Shown piece by piece: positions 49,787 through 58,898 of a stretch of DNA of 64,000 nt (position 1 is the first letter of the stretch; every line of letters begins with the position of its first letter). The notes beneath the pieces were generated by a model, which was not told where the DNA came from, made no database searches, and was given only the letters and a program-made list of their open reading frames with translations. Origin of the DNA: Halobacillus halophilus (GTDB lineage: Bacteria; Bacillota; Bacilli; Bacillales; Halobacillaceae); NCBI RefSeq assembly GCF_020171985.1, contig NZ_JAIVAL010000008.1, forward strand, positions 124,001 to 188,000, in the 5' to 3' direction. The translations under genes and the position numbers were made by a program.

Positions 49787-50620
49787 ATTCTTCTCCTGAT
49801 CTACAAATTTTCCTTTCTCAGGTATCGCTATCTTATCAAATTCTTGATTTAATATAGCCAGTTCTTCATGGAGCTGCGCTCCTGCCATTGGCAGACCGTG
49901 TCCTGTTACAGCTACTTTAGGGTGTAAGGATTCAAGCTTAGCTACAGAATTCCAGGCAGCTTTCCAATCTGTAGTTAAATAACGCGGCGGGCCGCTTAGT
50001 TCCTGTTGCTGCGTGAGTACCTTAAACAAATACTCCTGTTTCACCGTAACAAAAGCATCTCCTACAATGAGGGAGCGATCCTTTCTACGAAAAAGCGAGA
50101 CATGACCTTCTGTATGACCTGGAGTATGGACCCAACTCCACTCCTCCATATAAGGAATAGTACCATCAGCAGGAAGTGGATGGACGTGTTCTCCTAAATC
50201 AATCCCTTCGTTTGGGAATATCCGGGACATTTTTGCAACCATCCCTCCGTCTACACTTGTATCTGGTTCTGGATAGTCTTTCTTGCCGGTGAGATAAGGC
50301 ATTTCTAATTCATGTGCATATACAGGAACTTTCCAATAATCCACCAGCTTTTCTACAGCTCCTACATGGTCAAAGTGTCCATGTGTTAGAATAATGGCTT
50401 TAGGTGCAGCCTGTTCTCCATATAAATCTTCAGCTGCAGAGATAATCTCATCGGCGGATTTTGGCATACCAGCATCAATCAGTACCCAATCTCTAGGATG
50501 ATTAAGATCTCCAACAAAACATACATTTACGACTTGGATGGGCAGGCAGTGGATATCTGCAGCTACAGGCTGCTCTGTTCCACTGGCCACGGATGTAACG
50601 GGAATGAATCGATCTTTCAT
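49784..50620 (-). CDS. MBL-fold metallo-hydrolase
   Basis: 278 residues from the ATG at 50620; AAAGGAG lies about 11 bases upstream, while the frame's earlier ATG at 50659 has none. The metallo-beta-lactamase motif THGHFDHVG is followed by HTPGHTEGHVSLF, VGDAF and VTGHG, giving two metal sites. The substrate is unknown; glyoxalase II, lactonase and phosphodiesterase roles all occur in this family. Confidence 0.9.
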   Translation of the reverse strand: MKDRFIPVTSVASGTEQPVAADIHCLPIQVVNVCFVGDLNHPRDWVLIDAGMPKSADEIISAAEDLYGEQAAPKAIILTHGHFDHVGAVEKLVDYWKVPVYAHELEMPYLTGKKDYPEPDTSVDGGMVAKMSRIFPNEGIDLGEHVHPLPADGTIPYMEEWSWVHTPGHTEGHVSLFRRKDRSLIVGDAFVTVKQEYLFKVLTQQQELSGPPRYLTTDWKAAWNSVAKLESLHPKVAVTGHGLPMAGAQLHEELAILNQEFDKIAIPEKGKFVDQEKN

Positions 50621-50694
50621 GGAATGTATTCTCCTTTCTATATCGATGTGTTTTCCCATATATTACCTAATTTACACGTTAAATAGGCACACAT

Positions 50695-50733
50695 AAAAAG
50701 CCTGAAGAGATTCTAATCTCTTCAGGCTTTCAT
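50695..50733 (-). terminator. Terminator after dck
   Basis: AAGCCTGAAGAGATT and its complement form a 15-bp stem, with T-rich sequence on the minus-strand side. Confidence 0.9.
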
Positions 50734-51417
50734 TTACGTGAGTAAGTGGCTGGAACGCCATTTGCGGGATTGCTGGATAAAGTGCCCGATTTTTTCCATA
50801 ACAGGTTCGATACTATTCTCATCATTTAATACGTCATAATCTGCTATATTCAGCCGAAGGACTGGGCAGGAATTGAAATTCTCAATCCAATTCTCATAAC
50901 GTTTGAACATTTCCTCCCAATATTCCACAGGTGTTTCCTGTTCCATTGGACGGCCTCGCTCTTTAATTCGATCGACAACGTCATCAAACGATCCTTCAAG
51001 ATAAATTAATAAATCCGGATGTGGGAAATAGGGAGTCATGACCATGGCATCGAATAAATTCTTGTACGTTTGGTAATCTATTTCAGACATCGTTCCTTTT
51101 TCATAATGCATACGGGCAAAAATCCCTGTATCTTCATAAATCGAACGATCCTGAATGAATCCACCGCCATATTCAAAGATTTTTTTCTGCTCTTTAAAAC
51201 GTTCAGCTAAAAAGTAAATTTGTAAATGGAAGCTCCAACGTTCAAAATCATGATAAAACTTATCAAGATAAGGATTGGTTTCTACTTTTTCAAAAGAAGT
51301 ACGAAAATTAAGGGCATCAGCTAATGCATTGGTCATGGTAGATTTACCTACCCCGACTGTGCCTGCAATTGTAATGACGCTGTCATGTGGTATTCCATAG
51401 CGTTCACGTGCGTTCAT
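50734..51417 (-). CDS. dck: Deoxyadenosine/deoxycytidine kinase
   Basis: 227 residues. P-loop AGTVGVGKSTMTNAL, then NPYLDKFYHDFERWSFHLQIYFLAERFKEQK and QDRSIYEDTGIFA, closely like Bacillus Dck; the lid region has ERGRPMEQETPVEYWEE. It phosphorylates salvaged deoxynucleosides. Its ATG overlaps the dgk stop (ATGA), so the two are translationally coupled. Confidence 0.95.
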   Translation of the reverse strand: MNARERYGIPHDSVITIAGTVGVGKSTMTNALADALNFRTSFEKVETNPYLDKFYHDFERWSFHLQIYFLAERFKEQKKIFEYGGGFIQDRSIYEDTGIFARMHYEKGTMSEIDYQTYKNLFDAMVMTPYFPHPDLLIYLEGSFDDVVDRIKERGRPMEQETPVEYWEEMFKRYENWIENFNSCPVLRLNIADYDVLNDENSIEPVMEKIGHFIQQSRKWRSSHLLT

Positions 51418-52055
51418 TTAATAACTTCTCCTTTATTTAAGTGCTGCTCTACGAGTTCAACAATATAATTTAAATCATCCTGATGCTTTACGAAATCAAT
51501 ATCATCGCCATTCAATCGAATGACAGGGATATCAGGATGAGCCGCTTCAAAGTGGTTCATGAAGTCCTCATAGTCTCTGGATAACTGCTCTAAATAAGAG
51601 GGTTGAATATTGGCTTCAACATCTCTGTTCCGCATACGAATACGATCTAACAGGGTATCGAGACCAGCATGCAGATAAACAATGATATTTGGACGCGGCA
51701 TGTCATGCGTTAATATGTCAAAAATCTGAGAGTACTTTTGGAATTGATCTTCTCTTAGAGTACGTCGTGCAAAAATCATATTTTTAGAAATATGATAATC
51801 GGCGATAACGGGTTTCTCTAACTGCAAATACTTCCGTTCGATATCCTCGAGCTGTTTAAACCGATTGCATAAGAAGAACATCTCGGTTTGAAAGCTCCAT
51901 TCTTCAATATTGTCGTAAAATTTGCCTAAAAACGGATTCTCCTCAACGATTTCCTTGAGCAAATGAAAATCAAACTGGGAGGCGAGCTTTTTAGACAGAG
52001 ACGTTTTCCCAACACCAATGGGCCCTTCAACCGCAATGAAAGGTATATGTCCCAT
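51414..52055 (-). CDS. dgk: Deoxyguanosine kinase
   Basis: 213 residues from the ATG at 52055, which follows AAGGAGGAG by 5-6 bases; the frame extends 20 codons upstream without support. P-loop VEGPIGVGKTSLSKKL, then ENPFLGKFYDNIEEWSFQTEMFFLCNRFKQLED and ADYHISKNMIFARRT. It pairs with dck as in Bacillus. It is the first gene of the dgk-dck operon. Confidence 0.95.
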   Translation of the reverse strand: MGHIPFIAVEGPIGVGKTSLSKKLASQFDFHLLKEIVEENPFLGKFYDNIEEWSFQTEMFFLCNRFKQLEDIERKYLQLEKPVIADYHISKNMIFARRTLREDQFQKYSQIFDILTHDMPRPNIIVYLHAGLDTLLDRIRMRNRDVEANIQPSYLEQLSRDYEDFMNHFEAAHPDIPVIRLNGDDIDFVKHQDDLNYIVELVEQHLNKGEVIK

Positions 52056-52294
52056 CTCTTCTCCTCCTTCAAACTCAATTAAGAAAAGCACGAACACCCT
52101 ATCGAATCTTTTCAAACTATAGAGAAAAGCGACCTGGGGGAACGGCTTATAATGATAACTATCCTGAGCGTTCAGACAGACAAACTATATTTTATCATAT
52201 CCGTAGAGTTGAAGTAACAGGAAGGAAGGAATTTGAGAAGAATTCACTTTTCATTCAAGCCTATGTTTTGTATAATATTACATGTACGCTTTTT

Positions 52295-52367
52295 GCCCCC
52301 GTAGCTCAGGGGATAGAGCATCGGTTTCCTAAACCGTGTGCCGCAGGTTCGAATCCTGCCGGGGGCA
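52295..52367 (+). tRNA. tRNA-Arg (CCU anticodon)
   Basis: 73 bases, no encoded CCA. Acceptor GCCCCCG/CGGGGGC, D arm GCTC..GAGC, anticodon stem CGGT/ACCG with loop TTCCTAA (anticodon CCT), T arm GCAGG-TTCGAAT-CCTGC, discriminator A. It reads AGG. A strong terminator follows. Confidence 0.96.
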
Positions 52368-52382
52368 TTAGTATCGTAACTG

Positions 52383-52423
52383 AAAAGACCCGGCATCCTT
52401 TCATGGATGCCGGGTCTTTTTTT
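52383..52423 (+). terminator. Terminator after tRNA-Arg
   Basis: AAAGACCCGGCATCC and GGATGCCGGGTCTTT form a 15-bp stem with more T's. Confidence 0.95.
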
Positions 52424-52674
52424 GTACAAAAAAACCGCAGCTTTACCTGCGGAAAAGTTGGAGGAGGAGTAAGCCATTTGCTCTTAAGGTTAACAAATGG
52501 CCATCCTCAAAGTCATTATAAACAAACTTTGGAAAAGTTATACAAAAATAAAGACGTTGGAACAGAATTCCAACGCCCGAGAGAGACATTACTTTAATCT
52601 ACAGGTATTCAAACAAGTATATGTCTTATAATTTCATCATAACATATTATTTAAAAATAATAAAAAGTGAATCC
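52424..52674 (-). other. Structured 3' region downstream of modC (possible small RNA)
   Basis: Three minus-strand hairpins lie in 250 bases. The first is GTTGGAA-TTCTG-TTCCAAC followed by GTCTTTATTTTTG (52543-52574), the likely modC terminator. The second is GCCATTTG/CAAATGGC (52473-52502). The third is CCGCAG/CTGCGG followed by seven T (52428-52453). A 49-codon minus frame inside has no ribosome binding site. It could be a long 3' UTR or a separate RNA. Confidence 0.4.
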
Positions 52675-53304
52675 TTACCAAAATTCGTCTGGAGATCCTA
52701 GCTTACCCTGATCCATGGGAAGGATCCGGTCGCCAAGTTTCCTGGCTTCCTCTTCATCGTGGGTTACGAGGATGATAGGGATTTGCCACCTGCTATGAAG
52801 TCGGAGTAGTTCCTGGTGACACTGCTCCCTCGTTTGTCGATCCAGGGAAGAAAATGGCTCATCCAGCAGCAAAGCCCTGGGCTTAGTGGCAAGAGCACGG
52901 ACTAAGGCAACTCGCTGCTTTTCTCCTCCTGATATTTGATGAGGGTAGCTTGTCATCAAATGTTGAATACCAACTACTTCAGTTAATTGCCGGACTAATT
53001 CATCATCATTAGAACCATATTGGATGTTTTTTTGGACAGTCATATGAGGAAACAGTGCATAATTCTGAAACAAGTAGCCAATACGCCGTTTTTGAACCGG
53101 AACTTTGGATTTTCCGTCGAAGAGCTTCTCTCCGTTCAGCTCAATCTGGCCTTCGTCCGGGTGACTCAGACCAGCTATACAGTTAAGAGTAGTCGTTTTT
53201 CCAGAGCCTGAGGGGCCAAATAAAATGATAATTTCGTTTTGAAAAGAAGCCGTTATATCAAGGAGAAAGTGATTGAGACGTTTTTGAAAATCAAGGTTTA
53301 GCAT
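52675..53304 (-). CDS. modC: Molybdate ABC transporter ATP-binding protein
   Basis: 209 residues. Walker A GPSGSGKTTTLNC, Q-loop YLFQNYALFPHMTV, signature ISGGEKQRVALVRALA, Walker B LLLDEPFSSLD and switch His THDEEEA are all present. It lacks the C-terminal TOBE (molybdate-sensing) domain of classical ModC, so it is a compact form. Last gene of the modABC operon; molybdate rather than tungstate or sulfate is inferred from modA. Confidence 0.88.
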   Translation of the reverse strand: MLNLDFQKRLNHFLLDITASFQNEIIILFGPSGSGKTTTLNCIAGLSHPDEGQIELNGEKLFDGKSKVPVQKRRIGYLFQNYALFPHMTVQKNIQYGSNDDELVRQLTEVVGIQHLMTSYPHQISGGEKQRVALVRALATKPRALLLDEPFSSLDRQTREQCHQELLRLHSRWQIPIILVTHDEEEARKLGDRILPMDQGKLGSPDEFW

Positions 53305-53319
53305 AGATTAGGCCTCCTG

Positions 53320-54006
53320 CTAAGATTTACGATTGAACAAAAGTACGTTACGCCTGGTCCACCAATTCAACCATAAGGTGGAACTAAAACCCAGGGCTAC
53401 AATAATAAGAACCCACATTTTTGCCTGCTCCATACGTCCAGCTTCAACCGCGAAATAGATGGCTAACGGAATGGTATCCGTCTGACCTGGAATATATCCT
53501 GCAATCATTAAGGTGGCCCCGAATTCTCCAAGTGCCCGGGCAAAGGAAAGAACCGTTCCGGCCAGCAATCCCGGCCATGCCAAAGGAAAGGAAATCGTAA
53601 AGAAAACCTTCAGTCTGGAAGCCCCCATCGTTAAAGCCGCATTCTCTACGTTTGAATCATAATTTTGAAATGCAGCCGACGCACTCTGGTACATAAGTGG
53701 AAATGAAACGACTACTGCAGCAATTACAGCACCTATCCAGGAGAACACAACTTGCACACCAAACCAGTCCATTAGCCATTTACCCAGTATTCCGTTTTTC
53801 CCAAATAGATAAAGCAGACCGAAACCTACTACAGTGGGTGGTAAAACAAGGGGTAGTAGAAACACAGATTCTAGAATACTTTTCCCGGGAAATAAATTTC
53901 TGGAAATGACTCGGGCAAGTATTACCCCGGCTACAAAAACAAGCAGGGTAGCAATGGCTGCGATTTTTAAAGATAAGAATAGAGGAGAATAGCTCATAGT
54001 CAACAT
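53320..54006 (-). CDS. modB: Molybdate ABC transporter permease
   Basis: 228 residues with about five membrane helices and the EAA loop NAALTMGASRLKVFFTISFPLAWPGLLAGTVLSFARALGEFGAT, which contacts the ATPase. It begins MLTMSYSPLFLSLKIAAIATLL as ModB proteins do. It lies 11 bases after modA and 15 before modC. A near-perfect Noc site falls inside the gene. Confidence 0.92.
   Translation of the reverse strand: MLTMSYSPLFLSLKIAAIATLLVFVAGVILARVISRNLFPGKSILESVFLLPLVLPPTVVGFGLLYLFGKNGILGKWLMDWFGVQVVFSWIGAVIAAVVVSFPLMYQSASAAFQNYDSNVENAALTMGASRLKVFFTISFPLAWPGLLAGTVLSFARALGEFGATLMIAGYIPGQTDTIPLAIYFAVEAGRMEQAKMWVLIIVALGFSSTLWLNWWTRRNVLLFNRKS
53880..53893. promoter_or_regulatory. Candidate Noc-binding site (NBS) inside modB
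   Basis: TTTTCCCGGGAAAT differs from ATTTCCCGGGAAAT only in the first base. It lies about 22 kb right of dnaA. Confidence 0.5.
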
Positions 54007-54017
54007 TCACTTCCTGC

Positions 54018-54785
54018 TTACGATTGAAATCCGTATTTTTTCATAATCTCTTTTGCTTCTTTCGTACTGAGAAAGTTTAAAAAATCAGTGGCTTCTTGCT
54101 TGTACGTACTGTCAGATAAAACAGCCCCCGGGTACACGATCGGTTTATGTAATTCAGGATCGATTTCTGTCAGCACTTTAACCTGATCTGATATTTTAGC
54201 ATCACTCATGTATACAATTCCATAAGATACATTCCCGGATTCTACATAAGTTAAGACTTGGCGTACATCACTGGCGAAAACCAGCTGCTTTTCGATTAAC
54301 TCCCAAAGGTGAATCTTTCGGAGGGCCTGTTTCGTATAAGAACCAGCAGGAACACTTTCGGGTTCTCCCACTGCTATTTGTGATTCAGGTGGTAGATTCG
54401 CCAAAGTTTGCAAGGATGTTAATTCGTTATTGCTTTGCGCTCCGATTATAACCAGATGGTTAGAAGTAAAGTTTCGGCGAGTTTCCGATTCAATTTTCTT
54501 ACCAGCTTCAAGCTGGTCCATCCACTTTTGATTAGCAGACAAGTACAAGTCTACAGGTGCTCCTTGTTCGATTTGACGGGCCAGCTTGCCAGAACTGGCT
54601 AAATTCAATTTAATGCTAACGTTATGATTAGTTTCATATGTATCGGTTAATTCTTTCATGACATCTGTTAAGCTGGAAGCTGCTGAAATAGTCAAGCTCT
54701 TTTTCTCTTCCGAAGAAGCAGAGCACCCGGCTAATGGTACAATTATAATGAGGAAGGCAAGTAAACGTAACAGCTTTATTTGCAT
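54018..54785 (-). CDS. modA: Molybdate-binding lipoprotein
   Basis: 255 residues from the ATG at 54785, with AAGGAGG 8 bases upstream. A lipoprotein signal ends at PLAGC (Cys21). The ModA pattern follows: LTISAASSLTDVMKELTDTYE, NLASSGKLARQIEQGAPVDLYLSAN, and the C-terminal FLNFLSTKEAKEIMKKYGF. It delivers molybdate to ModBC. No ModE-type operator was recognised. Confidence 0.93.
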   Translation of the reverse strand: MQIKLLRLLAFLIIIVPLAGCSASSEEKKSLTISAASSLTDVMKELTDTYETNHNVSIKLNLASSGKLARQIEQGAPVDLYLSANQKWMDQLEAGKKIESETRRNFTSNHLVIIGAQSNNELTSLQTLANLPPESQIAVGEPESVPAGSYTKQALRKIHLWELIEKQLVFASDVRQVLTYVESGNVSYGIVYMSDAKISDQVKVLTEIDPELHKPIVYPGAVLSDSTYKQEATDFLNFLSTKEAKEIMKKYGFQS

Positions 54786-54886
54786 CTTTTCTGCCTCCTT
54801 ATCGTGATTTCCGCTATAGAACATTATATCGCTCGAGAAAAGTTAAGTACAAAGAAAAGATATTACGAAAAGAAAGGATATCACCA

Positions 54887-55543
54887 ATGAAAACACAAAT
54901 TATTCTTGGACTCATCGTGGCTTTGTTACTAACTCAAATGCCTATCGTTGGAAAGTACTTTGCGATTCTGAACACGATGATCCATGAAAGTGGTCATTCG
55001 TTAACGGCCCTCATTACGGGAGGTGAGGTGCGCAGAATTTCTTTGCTGCCCAACACTTCTGGAACTACATTAACGGGGCATTCTTCATGGATCAGTCATT
55101 TCTTAACCAGTATTTCAGGTTATGTTTTTGCCTCTTTTTTTGCATTCATCTTTTTTTATTTAATATCCAAAGGGCAGTATAAGTGGATGATTTATATCCT
55201 TCTTGCTTTTTTAGCGGTTAATTTAGTCTTTTGGGTGCGAAATGGTTATGGGCTCTTCTGGGTAATTACGTTTGGGGCAGGATTTATCTGGTTGTTGCGA
55301 AGCGGTAACCAGACATTTATTGAATATGTGCTCGTATTTTTAGCATCGCTTGTTTTTGTAGAGGCAGTTACAAGCGCTTTTGAAATTATGTGGATTAGTT
55401 TCGTCTCCCCGATGCAGGCTGGTGATGCTGCCAACTTAGCACGTGCTACTAAATTTATACCGGCACCCTTATGGGGGATGGCTTTCTTTACCCAGTCTTT
55501 ATACTTTGCCTGGCTCGGAATAAGACGATTTTTTCCTCTGTAA
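54887..55543 (+). CDS. M50-family membrane metallopeptidase
   Basis: 218 residues, about six membrane helices. The zinc motif HESGHSLTALITGG (His-Glu-x-x-His) lies early, at residues 33-37, and NxSGT/TTLTG follows, as in M50B-like peptidases (DUF-type PF13398). Members cleave proteins within the membrane; no substrate is known. The AAAGGATAT site precedes the ATG. It stands alone, divergent from modABC. Confidence 0.8.
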   Translation: MKTQIILGLIVALLLTQMPIVGKYFAILNTMIHESGHSLTALITGGEVRRISLLPNTSGTTLTGHSSWISHFLTSISGYVFASFFAFIFFYLISKGQYKWMIYILLAFLAVNLVFWVRNGYGLFWVITFGAGFIWLLRSGNQTFIEYVLVFLASLVFVEAVTSAFEIMWISFVSPMQAGDAANLARATKFIPAPLWGMAFFTQSLYFAWLGIRRFFPL

Positions 55544-55746
55544 TCCTCGAGGGCTCTAAAGGAAACCTTCCGTTTATTTAGAGTAGTGTTCGATTCTTTA
55601 GGTGGGCGGTTCCTTAAGTAAACAAACGATTATTGTCCGGAAAAATAGGGTTAACAGAGCCCAAAAATAAAAAACTCCGCTCCTGCCCTGTCATCCCTTC
55701 CTGAACTGAATATGGTAGTAAAGTAAGCAAGAGAGGAGGGAATGAA

Positions 55747-55851
55747 ATGAGCGGAGGATACGGTGGCGGTTTCGCCCTACTAGTAGTATTGTTCATCCTT
55801 TTAGTTATCATTGGTGCATCTTATGTAGGTGGCCGTGGTTACGGGTATTAA
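55747..55851 (+). CDS. yjcZ: YjcZ-family sporulation protein
   Basis: A 34-residue protein read directly from the sequence: it begins MSGGYGGGFALLVVLFILLV and ends RGYGY. Gly/Tyr-rich ends surround a single membrane helix, the hallmark of YjcZ/YqfQ small spore proteins. GAGAGGAGGG lies 8-12 bases before the ATG. Role in spores is unknown. Confidence 0.85.
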   Translation: MSGGYGGGFALLVVLFILLVIIGASYVGGRGYGY

Positions 55852-55857
55852 AAATAA

Positions 55858-55880
55858 AAGGCGGGAATATATCCCGCTTT
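55858..55880 (+). terminator. Terminator after yjcZ
   Basis: GCGGGA-ATATA-TCCCGC with A's before and three T's after; weak T-run. Confidence 0.6.
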
Positions 55881-55958
55881 GTACATATAATGGAAAGTTT
55901 GTCGGATAGTGCATGTGGGTACCGTAAAATAGAATAAGTTCATGGAGGAATCCCGCAT

Positions 55959-56213
55959 ATGAATCTAAAAGACCGTTTAATTACCAATGGTTTTGATCAC
56001 ATTGATATTCTTCTGATTGACGATCAAGGTGAGCAGACCACTGTACCCGATATCACCCTGCATAAAGTGAATAATCTGGAGTACAAGCTTTATTTGCAAC
56101 CAGAGACCATACAGTACCACTTAGACAAAGAATACCCTTACTTTGAAGCGGAGCAAAACAGTATAGATGGCCGTGAGAAAACAGTGAAGGGTTACGTATT
56201 GGAATGGAAGTAA
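55959..56213 (+). CDS. Hypothetical protein, 84 residues
   Basis: I do not recognise it. It begins MNLKDRLITNGFDHIDILLIDDQGEQTTVPD and ends KGYVLEWK, acidic and soluble, with alternating beta-like segments. ATGGAGGAA lies upstream of the ATG and a clear terminator follows, so it is likely a real single-gene unit. Confidence 0.65.
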   Translation: MNLKDRLITNGFDHIDILLIDDQGEQTTVPDITLHKVNNLEYKLYLQPETIQYHLDKEYPYFEAEQNSIDGREKTVKGYVLEWK

Positions 56214-56237
56214 AGTCCTGATTTCAGGGCTTTTTTT
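56213..56237 (+). terminator. Terminator after the 84-residue protein
   Basis: AGTCCTGA-TT-TCAGGGCT and seven T. Confidence 0.8.
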
Positions 56238-56251
56238 AATGCCATGTAAAT

Positions 56252-56446
56252 TTATTTTTTACGCTTCGCACGTTTTATTCGTTCTTTACGGTCTGCATAG
56301 CCGCCTATAATCAGAAGAATTCCAGAAGCGAACAAAACCATGGATACCATGAGGTCTTGAATCTGGAACAATAAAATAATAGCTGCGATGATGTTGCCAA
56401 TACCTATAAGTCCTAAAATGATAAACATTTGGTTTTGTTTTTTCAT
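56252..56446 (-). CDS. Small two-helix membrane protein
   Basis: 64 residues: MKKQNQMFIILGLIGIGNII, a second helix LMVSMVLFASGILLIIGGY and a very basic tail RKERIKRAKRKK that should stay in the cytoplasm. AAGGAGG lies 6-7 bases before the ATG. Function unknown. Confidence 0.7.
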   Translation of the reverse strand: MKKQNQMFIILGLIGIGNIIAAIILLFQIQDLMVSMVLFASGILLIIGGYADRKERIKRAKRKK

Positions 56447-56579
56447 CGTTTTTCCTCCTTTCTTATTGCCTCAGGGTTTATATTCTTTCACTAAACCTTC
56501 AGGGATAACATATCTGCTTGTTTATAATTTGTAAACAGGTGGAATGCACTGGGTAAATACCAATCAGGAGGTTATCATC

Positions 56580-58031
56580 TTGCAGACACACCAATTATAT
56601 ATTAATGGTCAATATATAGAATCTGAAGGAAATGAATGGATTAAAGTTCTTAATCCAGCAACCGAACAAGTTATTTCTCAAATACCGAAAGGCACTAAAA
56701 ATGATGTAGAGAGCGCCGTAAGCGCTGCTGCTGGTGCCCAAAAAGAGTGGGAACTTACCCCAAATATTGAACGAGGAAAGATTGTACGAAAACTTGGCGA
56801 TGAAATTGAAGTAAATCGTGATAAGTTTATCGATCTCTTACAGGAAGAGCAAGGGAAAGATTACGAACTGGCAAGCGGAGAAATTGATTTAGCGATAGAT
56901 TATTTCCGTTATATGTCAGAATGGGCGAGAAGAATTGAAGGCGATGTCGTCCCAAGTGATCGTCCGAATGAAAATATCTTTATTTATAAGAAACCGATAG
57001 GCGTTGTAGCAGGAATTGTACCATGGAACTTCCCTATGTTTATTCTGGCTAGAAAAGTAGCTACGGCTCTTGTGACAGGCTGTACTATTGTATTGAAGCC
57101 TAGTCAGCAGACGCCGAATACAGCTATGGAATTCACAAAAATTATTGATAGTATGGAAGAAATTCCAAAAGGTGTGTACAACTTAATCACGGGTACAGGC
57201 TCTGAAATCGGTAATACCTTAGCTTCTCATAAAAATGTTCATATGATATCCATGACGGGAAGCGTTGGAGCCGGTACGAAGGTTATGGAAGCAGCAGCTC
57301 AAAATATTACCAAGGTCAACCTGGAGCTGGGTGGCAAAGCGCCTGCCATTGTAACAGCTAATGCAGATCTTGATATTGCTGTAGAAAGCATTCTTACCTC
57401 AAGACTTGCCAATAATGGTCAGGCATGTACGAACGCTGAGCGGGTATATGTCCACGAAAGTAAAGCAGAAGAATTAATTGAACAGCTTAAAAATAAATTT
57501 GAATCCTGCACACTCGGCAACCCTCGTGAAAATAAAGATGCTGATGTAGGTCCACTTGTAAGCCAGGACCGTCTGGAAGAAGTGGAAAGTATGGTTAAAC
57601 AGGCTGTAGATGAAGGGGCAAAAGTTGAAACTGGCGGTGAACGCGGCGATCAAGATCAGGGCTATTTTTATAAACCGACCATTTTGACGAATGTCACCCA
57701 CGACATGGCCATTATGCAGGAAGAAATATTTGGCCCGGTTATTCCAATCACCACTTATCAAACACTCGATGAGGCCATTGATAAAGGAAATGATACGGAA
57801 TATGGACTATCCTCTTCCGTCTACACCGATGATTTGAATGAAGCTATGCGAGTAGTCAATGAATTGAAATTCGGTGAAACGTATGTGAACCGTGAAAACT
57901 TTGAAGAAGTGCAAGGCTATCACGCAGGCATGCGTAAGTCAGGCCTTGGCGGTGCTGATGGAAAACATGGAATGGAAGACTTCCTTGTTACACAGGTCGC
58001 TTATATGCAATATAAAAATGATAAAAAATAA
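56580..58031 (+). CDS. aldA: Aldehyde dehydrogenase, AldA (lactaldehyde/glycolaldehyde) type
   Basis: 483 residues from the TTG at 56580, 8 bases after AGGAGG; the ATG at 56544 would include that site. Catalytic Cys in NNGQACTNAERVYV and Glu in NLELGGKAPA are present, with PWNFPMFILARK and GSVGAGTKVM for the cofactor. YMSEWARRIEGDVVPSDRPNENIF and the end RENFEEVQGYHAGMRKSGLGGADGKHG are very close to E. coli AldA. It oxidises short hydroxy-aldehydes with NAD; betaine aldehyde is a less likely alternative. Confidence 0.87.
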   Translation: MQTHQLYINGQYIESEGNEWIKVLNPATEQVISQIPKGTKNDVESAVSAAAGAQKEWELTPNIERGKIVRKLGDEIEVNRDKFIDLLQEEQGKDYELASGEIDLAIDYFRYMSEWARRIEGDVVPSDRPNENIFIYKKPIGVVAGIVPWNFPMFILARKVATALVTGCTIVLKPSQQTPNTAMEFTKIIDSMEEIPKGVYNLITGTGSEIGNTLASHKNVHMISMTGSVGAGTKVMEAAAQNITKVNLELGGKAPAIVTANADLDIAVESILTSRLANNGQACTNAERVYVHESKAEELIEQLKNKFESCTLGNPRENKDADVGPLVSQDRLEEVESMVKQAVDEGAKVETGGERGDQDQGYFYKPTILTNVTHDMAIMQEEIFGPVIPITTYQTLDEAIDKGNDTEYGLSSSVYTDDLNEAMRVVNELKFGETYVNRENFEEVQGYHAGMRKSGLGGADGKHGMEDFLVTQVAYMQYKNDKK

Positions 58032-58033
58032 AA

Positions 58034-58067
58034 AAAGAAACGGTGCCGGATTAGGCACCCTTTTTTT
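58034..58067. terminator. Bidirectional terminator between aldA and the AAC(3)-like gene
   Basis: GGTGCC-GGATTA-GGCACC with A's on the left and seven T's on the right. Confidence 0.88.
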
Positions 58068-58872
58068 AATGATCTTTGCTTTTTAACCATTCTGCGGCAT
58101 AGTCCACCGCTTCAGGCATGGAAAACAGCCTGGAGTGAGCCAGGCCAATTTTGCCGGTGACCACCATTTTCTCTTGCTCAAATTGCTCTCCTATTTCTTC
58201 GAAGGAATCGTCATCAAACTCAATATCTTTATAAATGGTCCATTTGGGAGCTCCCTCCACTTGCAGAGGAGCCCCGTTTTCTTTCAGGTTACGAGTACCT
58301 GCACGGTATTCTGATAGATGAAAACTGGTATTGGCATCATAACCGGTACCTAATAATAGCACCTTTGCATCCAATTTATAAGCTTTTCCGAGTGGAGAAT
58401 GATCGCTTAATGAATAATCTAAAGGATGTTCGCTCGTAATCTCGCGGGCATTCTTACCCCAGGCTGAAATAGAAAACGCGGGATGATGACTCCGATGGAC
58501 ATCGGGAAACTTCCGGAATAATTCAGGAACAACACCCAGATAAGTGGAAGGAGTTTTCTCCGGATCATAAGCTGGCATGGTCTGGCGAATTGTCTCGTGC
58601 CAGTGTTCAGGAACCGGCGGATTCTGCCATTCAGCGGGATCAGACAAGGTAGGAGAATGGGTTTGAATAACCAATGTACCTTCACTTGTCAGGGCATCCA
58701 TTAAGGCTTGAATAACGGTCTGCGGACCGCCGCTTACCCAGCCCAGTGACTTCATAGATACATGTACAAGCAGCGTCTCGCCGGGTTTTACCCCTAAGTC
58801 ATGTAAATCTGTGGTTAAAGAGGCTAATGTATTTGGAAAACGAGTTTCTGCGATTACATCTTTTTCGGCCAT
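58066..58872 (-). CDS. AAC(3)-family N-acetyltransferase
   Basis: 268 residues. The family pattern is clear: LLVHVSMKSLGWVSGGPQTVIQALMDAL, GTLVIQTHSP, RSHHPAFSISAWG and HSPLGKAYKLDAKVLLLGTGYDANTSFHLSEYRAG. Well-known members acetylate the 3-amino group of aminoglycosides, but chromosomal Bacillus homologues such as YokD may have other substrates. It lies 26 bases downstream of queF on the same strand and may be co-transcribed. Confidence 0.88.
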   Translation of the reverse strand: MAEKDVIAETRFPNTLASLTTDLHDLGVKPGETLLVHVSMKSLGWVSGGPQTVIQALMDALTSEGTLVIQTHSPTLSDPAEWQNPPVPEHWHETIRQTMPAYDPEKTPSTYLGVVPELFRKFPDVHRSHHPAFSISAWGKNAREITSEHPLDYSLSDHSPLGKAYKLDAKVLLLGTGYDANTSFHLSEYRAGTRNLKENGAPLQVEGAPKWTIYKDIEFDDDSFEEIGEQFEQEKMVVTGKIGLAHSRLFSMPEAVDYAAEWLKSKDH

Positions 58873-58898
58873 TCTGGCTTCCCCTCTCTGCTGAATCG

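Noticed and set aside
52244-52477. 77-codon minus-strand frame and a matching plus-strand frame over the tRNA-Arg gene
   Set aside because: They run through the tRNA and its terminator; such frames are common shadows of tRNA genes.
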